Assembly: GCA_951813255.1 (NCBI GenBank)
Contig: OX638353.1
Coordinates: 620,001-684,000, forward strand
Length of the DNA stretch: 64,000 nt
Direction of reading: 5' to 3'
Source: an uncultured Dehalococcoidia bacterium
Lineage (GTDB): Bacteria > Chloroflexota > Dehalococcoidia > Lucifugimonadales > JAAXIE01
A model generated the notes under the pieces. It searched no databases, was not told the origin of the DNA, and worked only from the letters and a program-made list of their open reading frames with translations. The stretch's first letter is position 1; each line of letters opens with the position of its first letter. Shown piece after piece: positions 18,345 through 27,315 of the stretch. The position numbers and the translations under genes are program-made.

Positions 18345-19574
18345 TCACGCTTCCCACGACACCGCGCCACTCAGCAGCCCGCGCGCCATCACAAAGCGAT
18401 GTATCTCCGAGGTGCCTCCTCCGATCCGGGCATGGCGCAGCATGTGGTACCAATGGGGTATCGGCATGTCCAGCGTCTCGCCGATGCCTCCAAATATCTG
18501 CATCACCTTGTCGATATCCCGCCAGCCCCACTCCGCAGCACAGTATTTGATCATCGAGGCCTCCACCCGCACATCCTCGCCTTGGTCCGCCCGCCAAGCC
18601 GTCTCCTGGGTGATGGCCCGCAGCGCCTTGATGTCCATGTACACGTCCGTCAGCATCCACTGGATGGCCTGACGGTCTGAGATGGGCCGGCCATAAGTGA
18701 CCCTCTGCTTGGACCAGTCAATGGCCATTCCCAATGCCCGGGTCAATATCCCCAATGCCATGGACCCCCGCAGCAGCCGGTCATGGTGTACCAGCCAGCG
18801 CTGCCCCAGTTGGAACCCGCCTCCTGCCTCGCCTACCACTGCCGTCGCGGGCACCCGCACGTCATCCAGCCTTACATAGAACTGCTGCGCCTTGGTCGGG
18901 TTGGTCCAGATGCGTATCGGGTCGAAGCTCATACCCGGTGTGGGGTTGTCCACGATAAACATGGTTATGCCGCCACGCTGGCGTTTCTCCGGGTCGGTCA
19001 CCGCCTGTATAAGTAGATAATCGGCCGAAGCGGCCCCGGAGATGAACATCTTGGTGCCGTTGATCACCCAGTCGTCACCGTCATGCACCGCCCGGGTCTC
19101 CATCATGCCTCCCGGGTCAGACCCCGCTTGGGGCTCCGTCTGTCCGAAGGCATAGTTCTTCTCACCTCGGATCGACGGCCACACGTACCTCTCCTCTTGC
19201 TCCGGAGTGCAGGCGCCCAGCAGCATCATGGGCACTGGCGACGTCGGCAACTGCACGATGCTGCGGTGCGACTCCTCGTCCACTACCACATGCCCCAATG
19301 CCCCCAATGCCCCGCCGCCGTACTCCTCCGGTAGGTGGGCCGTGTAAATGCCTGTGTCCTTGGAGAGCTTCTCCAGACGTTCCCAGTCCTCTTGGGGCAA
19401 GGTGCCCACGATACCCATCACCGCCTCGGCAATGCCCGTCGGTCCCCCGTCATCCACTCCGTCCCTTGGTGGGTTGGACAAATAGGTGGGTTCCAATGGT
19501 ATGCATTCGTCGTTCACCATCTGGCGCATCGTCCGCTTGAGGGCGTCCAATTCGGGAGAGAGCTTGAAGTCCAT
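18345..19574 (-). CDS. Acyl-CoA dehydrogenase
   Basis: A flavoprotein of about 409 residues of the acyl-CoA dehydrogenase family, catalysing alpha,beta-desaturation of acyl-CoA with FAD. Typical parts: FGQTEPQAGSDPGGMMETRA (FAD-binding middle domain), NGTKMFISGAASADY, the WLVHHDRLLRGSMALGILTRAL helix, and ARIGGGTSEIHRFVMARGLL near the C-terminus. The ATG at 19574 follows AAGGGG by 8 nt, preferable to the ATG at 19589. Its substrate is unknown; neighbouring HMG-CoA-lyase-like, crotonase and MaoC genes suggest acyl-CoA catabolism. Confidence 0.88.
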   Translation of the reverse strand: MDFKLSPELDALKRTMRQMVNDECIPLEPTYLSNPPRDGVDDGGPTGIAEAVMGIVGTLPQEDWERLEKLSKDTGIYTAHLPEEYGGGALGALGHVVVDEESHRSIVQLPTSPVPMMLLGACTPEQEERYVWPSIRGEKNYAFGQTEPQAGSDPGGMMETRAVHDGDDWVINGTKMFISGAASADYLLIQAVTDPEKRQRGGITMFIVDNPTPGMSFDPIRIWTNPTKAQQFYVRLDDVRVPATAVVGEAGGGFQLGQRWLVHHDRLLRGSMALGILTRALGMAIDWSKQRVTYGRPISDRQAIQWMLTDVYMDIKALRAITQETAWRADQGEDVRVEASMIKYCAAEWGWRDIDKVMQIFGGIGETLDMPIPHWYHMLRHARIGGGTSEIHRFVMARGLLSGAVSWEA

Positions 19575-19719
19575 ATCAGGCCCCTTCATTCATTGTTCAT
19601 GTAGGTACCGTGTACGCGGTGGGCCTAAGTATAACCCACCAACGACGACTGCCCTCTGCCACAGTGTTACGGGTGAGCCATGGTAGAATGACGCCAAAAT
19701 TCCTCTACTACAGGCCTGA

Positions 19720-21078
19720 ATGCAATACCGCAACCTACCCAGCGTCGAAGCTATCATGGCCACCCGCCAACTCCAGGGTCTGGCCATCCTCTACCAGCGC
19801 GACTGGCTGGTGAACCTCGTACGTCAACAGATCGCAGATGCTCGGGACGATATCCGCCGTGGGCAGGATGCGGCCAGCGTCGACGAGATAGCCGGCCGTG
19901 TCGCCCAGCAGACGGCCCAGGTTGCGCGTCCCCGGCCCCAGCCCGTGATAAACGCCACCGGCGTCATCATCCACACCAACCTTGGCCGCGCCCCCCTCAG
20001 CGAAGCGTCCGTCGATGCGATGCACGCCGCCGCCGACCGCTACACCGACTTGGAACTGGACATTGAGCAGGGACGCCGTGGCTCGCGCCAAGCCCACCTC
20101 CAGCCAATTCTCCGCCAGCTCACCGGGGCCGAGTCGGCACTGGTGGTGAACAACAACGCCTCCGCAGTTTTCTTGGGCCTTTCGGCCATAGCCCATGGGA
20201 AGGAAGTCATCGTCTCCCGTGGCGAGGCCGTGGAAATCGGCGGCGGCTTCCGCGTCCCCGACGTGCTGGCCCAGAGCGGTGCCCGGCTCGTGGAAGTCGG
20301 CACCACCAACCGCACCTACGTTTCCGACTACGAGTCCGCCATCACGCCTGATACCGGCGCGCTACTGAAGGTTCACGCCAGCAACTTCCGCGTGGAGGGC
20401 TTCACCCATGCCTGCGACACCCGCGAACTGGCTCAACTGGGAAAGCGCAGCGCCCTGCCAGTCCTTCATGACGTGGGCAGCGGTTGCCTTCTGGACACAG
20501 GAGAGTTCGGATTGGCCCACGAACCCACCCCTCAGGAAAGCATCGCTGCCGGTGCAGACTTGGTGTTCTTCTCCGGCGATAAACTCCTTGGCGGCCCTCA
20601 AGCGGGCATAGTGGTTGGAAAGAGCGACCTCGTCCGCACCTTGGAGCGCCACCCTTTGGCCCGCGCCCTCCGCATCGACAAGCTCAGCTTGGCAGCCCTG
20701 ACCGCCACGCTGCTCCACTACCTCAAAGGCGAAGCGCGTAGCACGATACCCATCTGGCAGATGATTGGCAGTCCACTGGATGATATTCGCGAACGTGCCG
20801 AGGCGTGGCGTGCCAGCATCGGCGATGCCGCCACCCTCTGCCAAAGCCTCTCCACCATCGGCGGAGGCAGCCTGCCCGGCGAGACCCTCCCCACTTGGGT
20901 TGTAGCCTTGGATTGCAGCCAGTCCCAAGGTGGCGCCGAAGGCGTCATGGCCCGCCTGCGTACCGCCCGCACACCCATCATCGCCCGCATCGACCAAGAC
21001 CGCGTGATGCTCGACCCCCGCACTGTCCCCTTCGACGAGGGAGGCGCACTCTTGCGAGGAGTGAAAGCGGCGCTGTGA
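19720..21078 (+). CDS. selA: L-seryl-tRNA(Sec) selenium transferase
   Basis: A 452-residue PLP enzyme (EC 2.9.1.1) converting seryl-tRNA(Sec) to selenocysteyl-tRNA(Sec) with selenophosphate. Family marks: the N-terminal RNLPSVEAIM domain; VINATGVIIHTNLGRAPLSEA; ALVVNNNASAVFL; RGEAVEIGGGFRVPDV; and the PLP lysine in FFSGDKLLGGPQAGIVVG. Length is typical. Together with selB at 46.0-47.9 kb it indicates that this organism inserts selenocysteine. The stop codon overlaps the GTG of the next gene (GTGA), so the two are translationally coupled. Confidence 0.93.
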   Translation: MQYRNLPSVEAIMATRQLQGLAILYQRDWLVNLVRQQIADARDDIRRGQDAASVDEIAGRVAQQTAQVARPRPQPVINATGVIIHTNLGRAPLSEASVDAMHAAADRYTDLELDIEQGRRGSRQAHLQPILRQLTGAESALVVNNNASAVFLGLSAIAHGKEVIVSRGEAVEIGGGFRVPDVLAQSGARLVEVGTTNRTYVSDYESAITPDTGALLKVHASNFRVEGFTHACDTRELAQLGKRSALPVLHDVGSGCLLDTGEFGLAHEPTPQESIAAGADLVFFSGDKLLGGPQAGIVVGKSDLVRTLERHPLARALRIDKLSLAALTATLLHYLKGEARSTIPIWQMIGSPLDDIRERAEAWRASIGDAATLCQSLSTIGGGSLPGETLPTWVVALDCSQSQGGAEGVMARLRTARTPIIARIDQDRVMLDPRTVPFDEGGALLRGVKAAL

Positions 21079-21830
21079 CCAACCTGCTAGTACTGCCCGA
21101 ACTCGGCCAAGGCCCCGATACCTGGGGCCCGGTGTGGGGCCACCTCACCGCCCCCCGCCAACATCCGCCCAGCCTCTCTCTGGCAGCCCCTGTGGACAAG
21201 GTGACCACCATCGACTTCTACTCCGCCTTCAGTGACGACCGTAAGGTGCGACTCTCCGACGTTATCGACTACGTGGCTGAGAAGGGCCACGAGTTGGGCG
21301 CAGGGCCCAAGGTCGCTGTGGGCCACGGCCTCAGCGCCTCCATACTCCTGGCATCCCTCCCCAAGTGGGATCCCCTGCCCGAGCGCGTGGTGCTGTTCGC
21401 CGGTGCCGCCCCTCGCCTGCGGGGCACCGTCCGCAGTCCATTGCCCAAGGGCATCCGCTACCCGTTGCGCCTCCTGTCTCCACTGCACCGCCTGCTTGGA
21501 CGCCGCCTCACCATCCCCCAGCGCCTCATCTACCGCACGATGTGCAACGGCATGGACACCATGGAGGTGGTGCACTACGTCGCCTCTTTCCGCCCATTGC
21601 CCCTGCGCTGGCTCGGCTCGCGATTGACCGTCCCCCAGAGCATCGCCGCCGAAGGCTTGACCTATGTGGTCCTCGAGCGAGATCGCCTGCTCCCTCCCAG
21701 CCTGCAACGCGAGCAGGCCCGCCACCTCGGCGCCCGCGAGGTCACCTCCCTCGACTCCTGCCATCAAGCCATGCTCCAGAAGCCAGCCGAGGTGGCGGAA
21801 ATAATCCGCCAAGTCGCCCTTGACCCCTGA
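21075..21830 (+). CDS. Alpha/beta-hydrolase-fold protein lacking the nucleophile serine
   Basis: A 251-residue protein starting at GTG inside the selA stop codon. The N-terminal LLVLPELGQGPDTWGPVWGHL and the later YVVLERDRLLPPSLQREQA and SLDSCHQAMLQKP are typical of alpha/beta-hydrolase strands, an acid residue and the catalytic His. The nucleophile elbow reads VGHGLSA where G-H-S-x-G is expected, so Ser is replaced by Gly. It may be a non-catalytic member or use another residue. Coupling to selA is unusual and suggests a role linked to selenium metabolism, but that is speculation. Confidence 0.6.
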   Translation: MTNLLVLPELGQGPDTWGPVWGHLTAPRQHPPSLSLAAPVDKVTTIDFYSAFSDDRKVRLSDVIDYVAEKGHELGAGPKVAVGHGLSASILLASLPKWDPLPERVVLFAGAAPRLRGTVRSPLPKGIRYPLRLLSPLHRLLGRRLTIPQRLIYRTMCNGMDTMEVVHYVASFRPLPLRWLGSRLTVPQSIAAEGLTYVVLERDRLLPPSLQREQARHLGAREVTSLDSCHQAMLQKPAEVAEIIRQVALDP

Positions 21831-21933
21831 GCACGCTTCACACTTCTCCTTCCCTAGCCGGCGCCAGCCGTCAATCGCAGGGTTCACACGGCCCCTCCAC
21901 CTCTTGAATTTCCTCAACATGAAACGTCTCATA

Positions 21934-21964
21934 TTGGTTCAGCGCCCTTGCAAGGTGGTATACT
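21934..21964 (+). promoter_or_regulatory. Possible promoter for the 22.0-22.5 kb gene pair
   Basis: TTGGTT (21934-21939) and TATACT (21959-21964) with a 19-nt spacer, 42 nt before the GTG of the next gene. The -10 is good; the -35 and spacing are only moderate. Confidence 0.4.
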
Positions 21965-22006
21965 GATCTTGGTGATTAAACGGAACATGCATAGAACAGG
22001 TGGGCC

Positions 22007-22270
22007 GTGGACGACCGAGTTTTCATCCAACGGGTCAAAGAGAAGATCGAACGCCTAACCGGCCAGGAGATCGACTTGGACATCGATCACGACAACCAGT
22101 CCCGCATGACCCTCGAACTGAACATCCCAGTCCCTAGGGTCGTCATCGGCGCTGACATCCTGGAGCACGCCGGCTTCGGCCGTCTCGCCATCGAGTACGC
22201 CGTCGCATCCATCAAGCGCGGCGCCGAGGTCTCCCAACTGGAATTCCAAGTCCTGCTATCCCGGAACTGA
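22007..22270 (+). CDS. Conserved-looking hypothetical protein (87 aa)
   Basis: An 87-residue soluble protein starting at GTG. It begins with a charged helix (FIQRVKEKIERLTGQEIDLDID), followed by a strand-rich middle (MTLELNIPVPRVVIGADIL) and a helix (HAGFGRLAIEYAVASIKRG). I do not recognise the family. It is followed after 4 nt by a zinc-ribbon gene, so the two are probably expressed together. Confidence 0.6.
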   Translation: MDDRVFIQRVKEKIERLTGQEIDLDIDHDNQSRMTLELNIPVPRVVIGADILEHAGFGRLAIEYAVASIKRGAEVSQLEFQVLLSRN

Positions 22271-22274
22271 TCCC

Positions 22275-22460
22275 ATGGGCGACGAACATCACTGCCGCGC
22301 CTGCCATCACACCTTCCCCTGGTACCCCTCCGGCGGCCCCGCTCCCTCTTGCCCCCGCTGCGGCTCCCTGAACGTGGAGAAGAACCCGTGGCTCCTCTCC
22401 CAAAGCGGCGCCGACGGCCTTACCGACGAAGACCACTACCTAGCAGGCCTCTCCGTCTGA
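22275..22460 (+). CDS. Small zinc-ribbon protein
   Basis: A 61-residue protein with two Cys pairs, HHCRACHHTF and SCPRCGSLN, 17 residues apart, forming a rubredoxin-like zinc ribbon. The C-terminal half is acidic and without motif. It is tightly linked (4 nt) to the 87-residue gene upstream. A metal-binding or nucleic-acid-binding role is plausible, but the family is not identified. Confidence 0.65.
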   Translation: MGDEHHCRACHHTFPWYPSGGPAPSCPRCGSLNVEKNPWLLSQSGADGLTDEDHYLAGLSV

Positions 22461-22539
22461 GGCGCCGTCTGCTCCCCGTGAGGGAGCACCCACTACCTCT
22501 CAGTTCGTCCCGACCCCAACCAAATCCGCTGCCCCTCCG

Positions 22540-22620
22540 TTCGTCCTGAGCGCAACACAGTGGAGTCGAAGGGCAGCCCCACCCCCTGTTCGTCCTGAGC
22601 GCAACCCAGTGGAGTCGAAC
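22540..22620. repeat. Two copies of a TTCGTCCTGAGCGC...GAGTCGAA repeat
   Basis: Two near-identical 32-bp units, 22540-22571 and 22589-22620, 49 bp apart, each beginning TTCGTCCTGAGCGCAAC and ending GTGGAGTCGAA. The ends are imperfectly inverted (TTCG.../...CGAA), as in small dispersed intergenic repeats of many bacterial genomes. Confidence 0.7.
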
Positions 22621-22625
22621 AACCC

Positions 22626-23081
22626 CTACATCGGCACCCTAGCCCGCGCCTTCGCCACCACCACCTCATCCTGGTTCGTCCCCGTCACCTCGCACTCCAC
22701 CCAGCGCAGGCCTCCGTCCTCGCCCTTGTCCGTCACCTGCCCCGTGAACGTCACCGTATCTCCTGCCCGCACCGGCTGCGTGGCCCGCATCTCCAGTTCG
22801 CTGCCCGCCCCCGTCAGCTTCTGCAGCGGGAACCCCTTCTCCAGCAACTCCGCCACATACGCCACCGTCGCCACGCCCATGTTCACCGTGCCACCGAAGA
22901 TGCCCCCCTTGGCGAACTCCTCGTCGGTATGCAGGTTGTTCCAGTTGTCCCTCGGTGCCGTCGAGGCCAGCTTGGAGTACATATCAATGCTCGCCTGGTC
23001 CTCATGCTTCACCAGAATCGGTAGGTCGTCCCCCACCTCGATCGTGTCATAGTCCAGCGTCCTAGCCCACAGCCTTGGCAT
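22626..23081 (-). CDS. MaoC-like hot-dog dehydratase
   Basis: A 151-residue hot-dog-fold protein resembling MaoC/FAS1-type (R)-specific enoyl-CoA hydratases. NWNNLHTDEEFAK holds the active-site His and neighbouring acid, in the position of the D-x-N-P-x-H motif. FGGTVNMGVATVAYVAELLEK is the central helix, and RATQPVRAGDTVTFTGQV is the conserved strand region. The start at 23081 follows GGAGGG by 7 nt; the frame to 23120 is not needed. Acts on acyl-CoA thioesters; the substrate is unknown. Confidence 0.75.
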   Translation of the reverse strand: MPRLWARTLDYDTIEVGDDLPILVKHEDQASIDMYSKLASTAPRDNWNNLHTDEEFAKGGIFGGTVNMGVATVAYVAELLEKGFPLQKLTGAGSELEMRATQPVRAGDTVTFTGQVTDKGEDGGLRWVECEVTGTNQDEVVVAKARARVPM

Positions 23082-23250
23082 GGTAGTTCCCTCCGAATGG
23101 AATGGTCCCTGTACCTGCATCCCTGCACGGCGTTGCGTGTCTTGCAGTTATCATACCAGCCCTCTGCTGTGGAGAGGCCGGCCGCGAAAGTGTCCGCCAA
23201 CCCGAGAGCCAGGGCTCCGTCCCGAGCGCATCCGCTGAGTAAGGGGAGTC

Positions 23251-23592
23251 CTAAGCGCCAGGCTGCCAATTCAACGCCCTCTCCAAGTTTCCCAGATACT
23301 CCGCAAAGGCCCGCCGTCCCGCCGTAGTCGCCTGCACCCATGTCCGCGGCTTGGAGTCTACGAACTCCTTGGTCATCACCAGGTACTCCGCCTCTTCAAG
23401 CTTGCGAAGATGCGTGGTCAGGTTCCCCCCCGTCAGTTCCAGTGCACTCTGTATGAATCCGTACGCAAGCCGGTTCTCCACCGGCTGGGAGACCAGCATG
23501 GTCATTATTCGCAGCCGCGTGGACTGGTGGATGGTCTCATCCAAGGCAATGGGCGCGTCGCTCAATTGATCCCATTCCGGTGCATCCACCAC
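23251..23592 (-). CDS. Winged-helix transcriptional regulator
   Basis: A 113-residue DNA-binding protein: IHQSTRLRIMTMLVSQ, ALELTGGNLTTHLRKLEEAEYL (recognition helix) and KPRTWVQATTAGRRAFAEYLGNLE (wing and dimer helix) match the MarR/ArsR-like winged-helix family of PF13601 type. It starts at GTG inside the 3' end of the membrane-protein gene upstream (31-nt overlap), so the two are translationally linked. It probably regulates this pair of genes; the ligand is unknown. Confidence 0.78.
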   Translation of the reverse strand: MVDAPEWDQLSDAPIALDETIHQSTRLRIMTMLVSQPVENRLAYGFIQSALELTGGNLTTHLRKLEEAEYLVMTKEFVDSKPRTWVQATTAGRRAFAEYLGNLERALNWQPGA

Positions 23593-24194
23593 GCTCCTGT
23601 TGCCACCACTGCCAGTATCAGTCCTCCCGACACCGGCATCGCAACATCCCCCAGCAGTGCGTTGGGTATGAAAAACGCCGCAGCGAACGCCACGCCCACC
23701 ACCGCCAGTGCCGTGTGGTGCATGATGCCGAAGAGGATGTAGCCCAGGGACACTATCCCCATGGTGACCATCGGTATCTGTTCCCCGTCTTCACCATTCC
23801 ACATCCCCGCAGCCAACGGAATGAGGAACATCGCGGCCACTACCGTCATCCAGTAGAGGAACACCTTGATGCCTGCGCTCCGTGCGGCCTCACCCGGCGC
23901 GACCTTCTTGCCTGCGCGGTGCCCGATCAACCCGCTCCCTATCATGCCCGGCACCATGAGGCTCCCCCACAGTACCCCGAAGACCCATGAGTTGCTGTCG
24001 GCAAAATCCGCCGCCAACGTCATGATGGTGTACTGTGTCGACATTCCCACCGACACTATCGCGGTCCAGAAAAGCAGTATCGATGCCGACCCAGCGATAT
24101 ACATCGAACTCCGCGTCCTGTCCATCGCTTCGTGGATCGTTCGCCAACTCTCCTCGGGAGTGGGTCGGTCATTGCCTGTCTCCGATCGTGCCAT
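23562..24194 (-). CDS. Membrane protein of unknown function (5 or 6 helices)
   Basis: A 210-residue protein: a cytoplasmic N-terminal helix (residues 1-30) and then five or six hydrophobic segments (about 33-55, 70-95, 108-130, 140-160, 163-178, 188-205). No transporter motif was recognised. It precedes and overlaps a winged-helix regulator, an arrangement in which the regulator and a membrane protein form a simple two-gene operon. Confidence 0.65.
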   Translation of the reverse strand: MARSETGNDRPTPEESWRTIHEAMDRTRSSMYIAGSASILLFWTAIVSVGMSTQYTIMTLAADFADSNSWVFGVLWGSLMVPGMIGSGLIGHRAGKKVAPGEAARSAGIKVFLYWMTVVAAMFLIPLAAGMWNGEDGEQIPMVTMGIVSLGYILFGIMHHTALAVVGVAFAAAFFIPNALLGDVAMPVSGGLILAVVATGAWWMHRNGIN

Positions 24195-24418
24195 GCCGTA
24201 CCTCCGTCTCTATTCTTCCCGTCCTCTGTCGTAAAGATTGTGACACAAACTAGTTTGCAATGCAATATCTGTCCTCTTGTGGTGTTGAACGGCGGCCCCT
24301 CCAGATACTCACGCGAGGTCTGTCGCTGAAGTAGAATGCACCCGTCGGGGCTCCCGTCACCCGCCTGACACCAGCACACAGCCACCACACCCATACCTCA
24401 AATCAGAGGAGGCCCACC

Positions 24419-25525
24419 ATGAAAACTATCGAGGTCGACCTCACCCAGCCCTGCGCCTCAGAACCCACCAAGGGTCATAACCGCTGGCACCCCGACATCG
24501 TTCCCGTCGTCGAGGCCGACCCCAGTGAGGAGGTGGTGATGACCACCCGCGACGCCCTCGACGGCCAGATTCACTCCGGCACCACCGATGCCGACCTCAC
24601 CAGCGTCGACCTCGGCCTCGTCCACCCCCTCACCGGTCCCGTCTACGTCAAGGGCGCCGAGCCCGGCGACCTCCTCCAGATCAACGTCCTCAACATCGAG
24701 CCCGCGTCCTTCGGTTTCACCAGCATCATCCCCGGCTTCGGCTTCCTGCGGAACATCTACCTCGACCCCTTTGTCGCCAAGTGGGACATGCGCGACGGCT
24801 TTGCCACTTCCGCCCAGGTCCCCGGCGTCCGCATCCCCGAAGCCTCTTTCATGGGCACCATCGGCATCGCCCCCTCCCGCGCCCTCCTCCAGGAGATCAC
24901 CGAGCGCGAGAACACCCTCCTCCAAGCCGGTGGCGCAGTCCAGCCCCCCGACGCCCACGGCGCAGTCCCCGCAACCGAGCCCATCGCCTCCTCTGCCCTG
25001 CGCACCATCCCGCCCCGCGAAATCGGCGGCAACCTCGACATCAAGCAACTGACCGCAGGCACTCGCCTCTTCATCCCTATCTCCGCCGAGGGCGCCCTCT
25101 TCTCCGCTGGCGACGCCCACTACGCCCAAGGCGACTCCGAGTGCTGCGGCACCGCCATCGAGATGGCCTGCACCCTCCACGTCAGCTTCCAAGTCCGCAA
25201 GGGCGAGGCCCAGCGCCGCGGCATCCGCATGCCCTACTTCGAGCACGACGGCTATTCCAACGCCCCCGAAATGGCCGCGCCCCACCGCTACCTAGCCAGC
25301 GTCGGCATGAGCCTCTCCAACGGCATCAACTACTCCGAAGACGCCACCACCGCCTCCCGCGAAGCCCTCATCAACATGATCAACCTGCTGATGGAGCGCG
25401 GCTACACCCGCGAACAGGCCTACGTAATCTGCTCCGTAGCCGTAGACCTCAAAGTCAGCGAACTAGTAGACGTCCCCAACTTCGTAGTCTCCGCCTTCCT
25501 CCCCCTCCAAATCTTCGACGCCTAG
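24419..25525 (+). CDS. Acetamidase/formamidase family protein
   Basis: A 368-residue member of the FmdA/AmdA family, metal-dependent amidases that release ammonia from formamide or acetamide. Visible family segments: HNRWHPDIVPVVEADPSEEVV, the TGPVYVKGAEPGDLLQINVL strand, a long GFGFLRN loop, GNLDIKQLTAGTRLFIPI, and the metal-site region SAGDAHYAQGDSECCGTAIE with Asp/His/Glu. AGGAGG lies 7 nt before the ATG. Codons are strongly C-ending, as in its neighbours. Likely a nitrogen-scavenging enzyme; the physiological amide is unknown. Confidence 0.85.
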   Translation: MKTIEVDLTQPCASEPTKGHNRWHPDIVPVVEADPSEEVVMTTRDALDGQIHSGTTDADLTSVDLGLVHPLTGPVYVKGAEPGDLLQINVLNIEPASFGFTSIIPGFGFLRNIYLDPFVAKWDMRDGFATSAQVPGVRIPEASFMGTIGIAPSRALLQEITERENTLLQAGGAVQPPDAHGAVPATEPIASSALRTIPPREIGGNLDIKQLTAGTRLFIPISAEGALFSAGDAHYAQGDSECCGTAIEMACTLHVSFQVRKGEAQRRGIRMPYFEHDGYSNAPEMAAPHRYLASVGMSLSNGINYSEDATTASREALINMINLLMERGYTREQAYVICSVAVDLKVSELVDVPNFVVSAFLPLQIFDA

Positions 25526-25652
25526 GAAAGCCCCTAGGAGGACAGCAGGCCGCGGTTTGACTAGGGGTAGCCCAGGACTGTGGAAGGCAAGGGGCAATGC
25601 CCTGATACAATGAGTTATAGGTAGACCCCGTTTCGAAGTGAGGAGTACGAAC

Positions 25653-26690
25653 ATGTCAATCACTATGGACGAGATGCTGGACCTGCTCAGTTTCGCCAGC
25701 ACTGAGCTATTGAACGGAAACGCCAATCATGGCCCCATGGCCTCCGAGGCCCTGTTCGCCCTCGGCAGGGATGAAGCCGTCCTCCCTTGGGTCGAGGAAT
25801 ACAGAGGCCGCTTGGTGGACCGTCCCTCTCCATTTACCCGCATCTCCCCGACCGCATGGCGTGAAGAATTGGGCAAGCGGGACCGCATTGGCGACTGGAT
25901 AGAGTTTTTTGAATGCGAGTTGGACTCGGATGCATGGCAGGCGGTCGTCAGGAAGTGGGTGCCCCGCCTCGCTCCGGCAGTCATGGCCGCCGCCACCCAC
26001 GGGCTCATTCGCACCAGCCACGCCGTCCGCAGCCTTTCCGCCGAGGAGACACCCCAGCGCAAATACGAGCTGGCCCAAGGCTTGGGGTACTGGGCTGCCC
26101 GTTATTACACCATGCCCGGAACTCCCTCAGCCGCCGCTGCCAGCCTCACCCCACGAGACGCCCTTGGCCGCGTGGAACGGCTCCACGGCCCGGATTTTGA
26201 CGCAAGGGGCGCCATCAACGAGCAGATTAAGGGCTTGGAAGACCAGCCCCAGTTTGCCCCAGCCATCGACCTCGTGGACACCTCCGGCGACATCTCCCGT
26301 TTCATTTCCGACATCACAGAGACCTTCGCCGGAATATACCTGGCAAGCTCCAAAGACCTGGTGGCCCACGTCCACACCGTCACCGCCCCCAGCGCTCTCC
26401 GCATGCTGGTGCCCTACCTCGACGAGGCCGACGCCCGGCAGGCCGCCCGCTACGCTTGGCAGGCTTGCGCCGGCGTCTATTCCTGGTACGCCACCGTCCC
26501 GCCCCAAGACACCGCCGGCTTCGCGGAACCACCAGACGACCGCGACCAACTCATCGACCGCGCAGTCACCGCCGGAGGCGCACACTCCATAAAATTCACC
26601 GAAGCCTGCCTCCGCGAATACGCCCTCAACCCCAACCCCATCTACCTAGCAGCCGCCCGTGACGCCACCGAACGGGTAGGGCCCATTTAG
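25653..26690 (+). CDS. Questin oxidase-like protein
   Basis: A 345-residue protein resembling the questin oxidase family (PF14027), known mainly from fungal anthraquinone pathways (Baeyer-Villiger-type ring opening) but also found in bacteria. Supporting segments are NHGPMASEALFALGR near the start, FTRISPTAWREELGKRDRIGDW, APAVMAAATHGLIRTSHAVRSL and ELAQGLGYWAARY, with conserved His residues. The start at 25653 follows GTGAGGAG; the GTG at 25638 is less likely. It is not clear which compound it acts on; the family call is moderate. Confidence 0.65.
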   Translation: MSITMDEMLDLLSFASTELLNGNANHGPMASEALFALGRDEAVLPWVEEYRGRLVDRPSPFTRISPTAWREELGKRDRIGDWIEFFECELDSDAWQAVVRKWVPRLAPAVMAAATHGLIRTSHAVRSLSAEETPQRKYELAQGLGYWAARYYTMPGTPSAAAASLTPRDALGRVERLHGPDFDARGAINEQIKGLEDQPQFAPAIDLVDTSGDISRFISDITETFAGIYLASSKDLVAHVHTVTAPSALRMLVPYLDEADARQAARYAWQACAGVYSWYATVPPQDTAGFAEPPDDRDQLIDRAVTAGGAHSIKFTEACLREYALNPNPIYLAAARDATERVGPI

Positions 26691-27093
26691 AGACTTCGCG
26701 TCATTCCCCCTAGGAGGCGGTGAGAATCCATCGCTAAGACCCGATGAGGACAGGTCATACCGGCGAAGACCGGTATCCAGAGCGTCGCGAAACAACAGAC
26801 TATCGGGTAGAAGCAGCCCACATTACCTTGCGCCGGCCCTCCCTGTTCTGCCTAAGTCGATGGCGAACTCATCTGACTGGCCGATGTGAGGTATCTCTTT
26901 GCCAGGGTATCGTAGCGAGGGTTGCCGCCGCGCCCCGCCCGCCCGGAACTTGCCTTGCCACTAGGAGGCAAAAGACGGTGTGCTCTTGGGTCCTCTACCG
27001 GTAGCGGTTCGGCGCTTTCAAAGCATGTTGTCTGACATGTTTGAAGGACCAAGGCGTTAATTTGTCCTGAATTCGAAGCCGGAAAGGTCCAGC
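26691..27093. other. Intergenic region with diverged palindromic repeats
   Basis: No gene was found. Two diverged members of the local palindromic repeat family occur: GTCATTCCCCCTAGGAGGCGGTGAGAATCCA at about 26699-26729 in degenerate form, and GTCATACCGGCGAAGACCGG at about 26754-26780. A minus-strand fragment near 26870-26915 reads RYDTLAKRYL, reminiscent of an IS5-type transposase end, but is too short to call. Confidence 0.4.
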
Positions 27094-27258
27094 TCAGGTG
27101 AGCGCGTGGACAGACCTAAACACCTCTATCGCAACCACTTGGTTCGACTCGTTATAGTCGAGAACGATTCCAGGCGAAACCTCTTCCGACTCCACGATGG
27201 TCGAATCATCCAGGCGTAGGTACAGGGCGTCGGCTTTCTTATCGACCGTTAGCTTCAT
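27094..27258 (-). CDS. DUF2283 family small protein
   Basis: A 54-residue protein too short for most gene finders: MKLTVDKKADALYLRLDD, then IVESEEVSPGIVLDYNESN and QVVAIEVF. This is the full pattern of the DUF2283 family (K-x-D-x-E/K-A-D-A-L-Y at the start, SEEV-x-PG-I-x-L-D-Y, and V-x-I-E at the end). Members often lie next to DUF4258 or other small toxin-like proteins, but no partner is visible here. The biochemical role is unknown. Confidence 0.8.
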   Translation of the reverse strand: MKLTVDKKADALYLRLDDSTIVESEEVSPGIVLDYNESNQVVAIEVFRSVHALT

Positions 27259-27315
27259 AGCTCATTCTCACAAGTGGTTGCCCCAAAAGTCCAGGCCCCT
27301 ACCTCTGCCACCCTC

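Noticed and set aside
24458..25285. 275-residue minus-strand frame opposite the amidase gene
   Set aside because: Gly/Asp/Val-rich mirror frame of a strongly C-biased gene; no homology.
26852..27052. Minus-strand frame with RYDTLAKRYL, like the end of an IS5-type transposase
   Set aside because: Only about ten residues match, the rest has no similarity, and no inverted repeats or other transposase parts are nearby.
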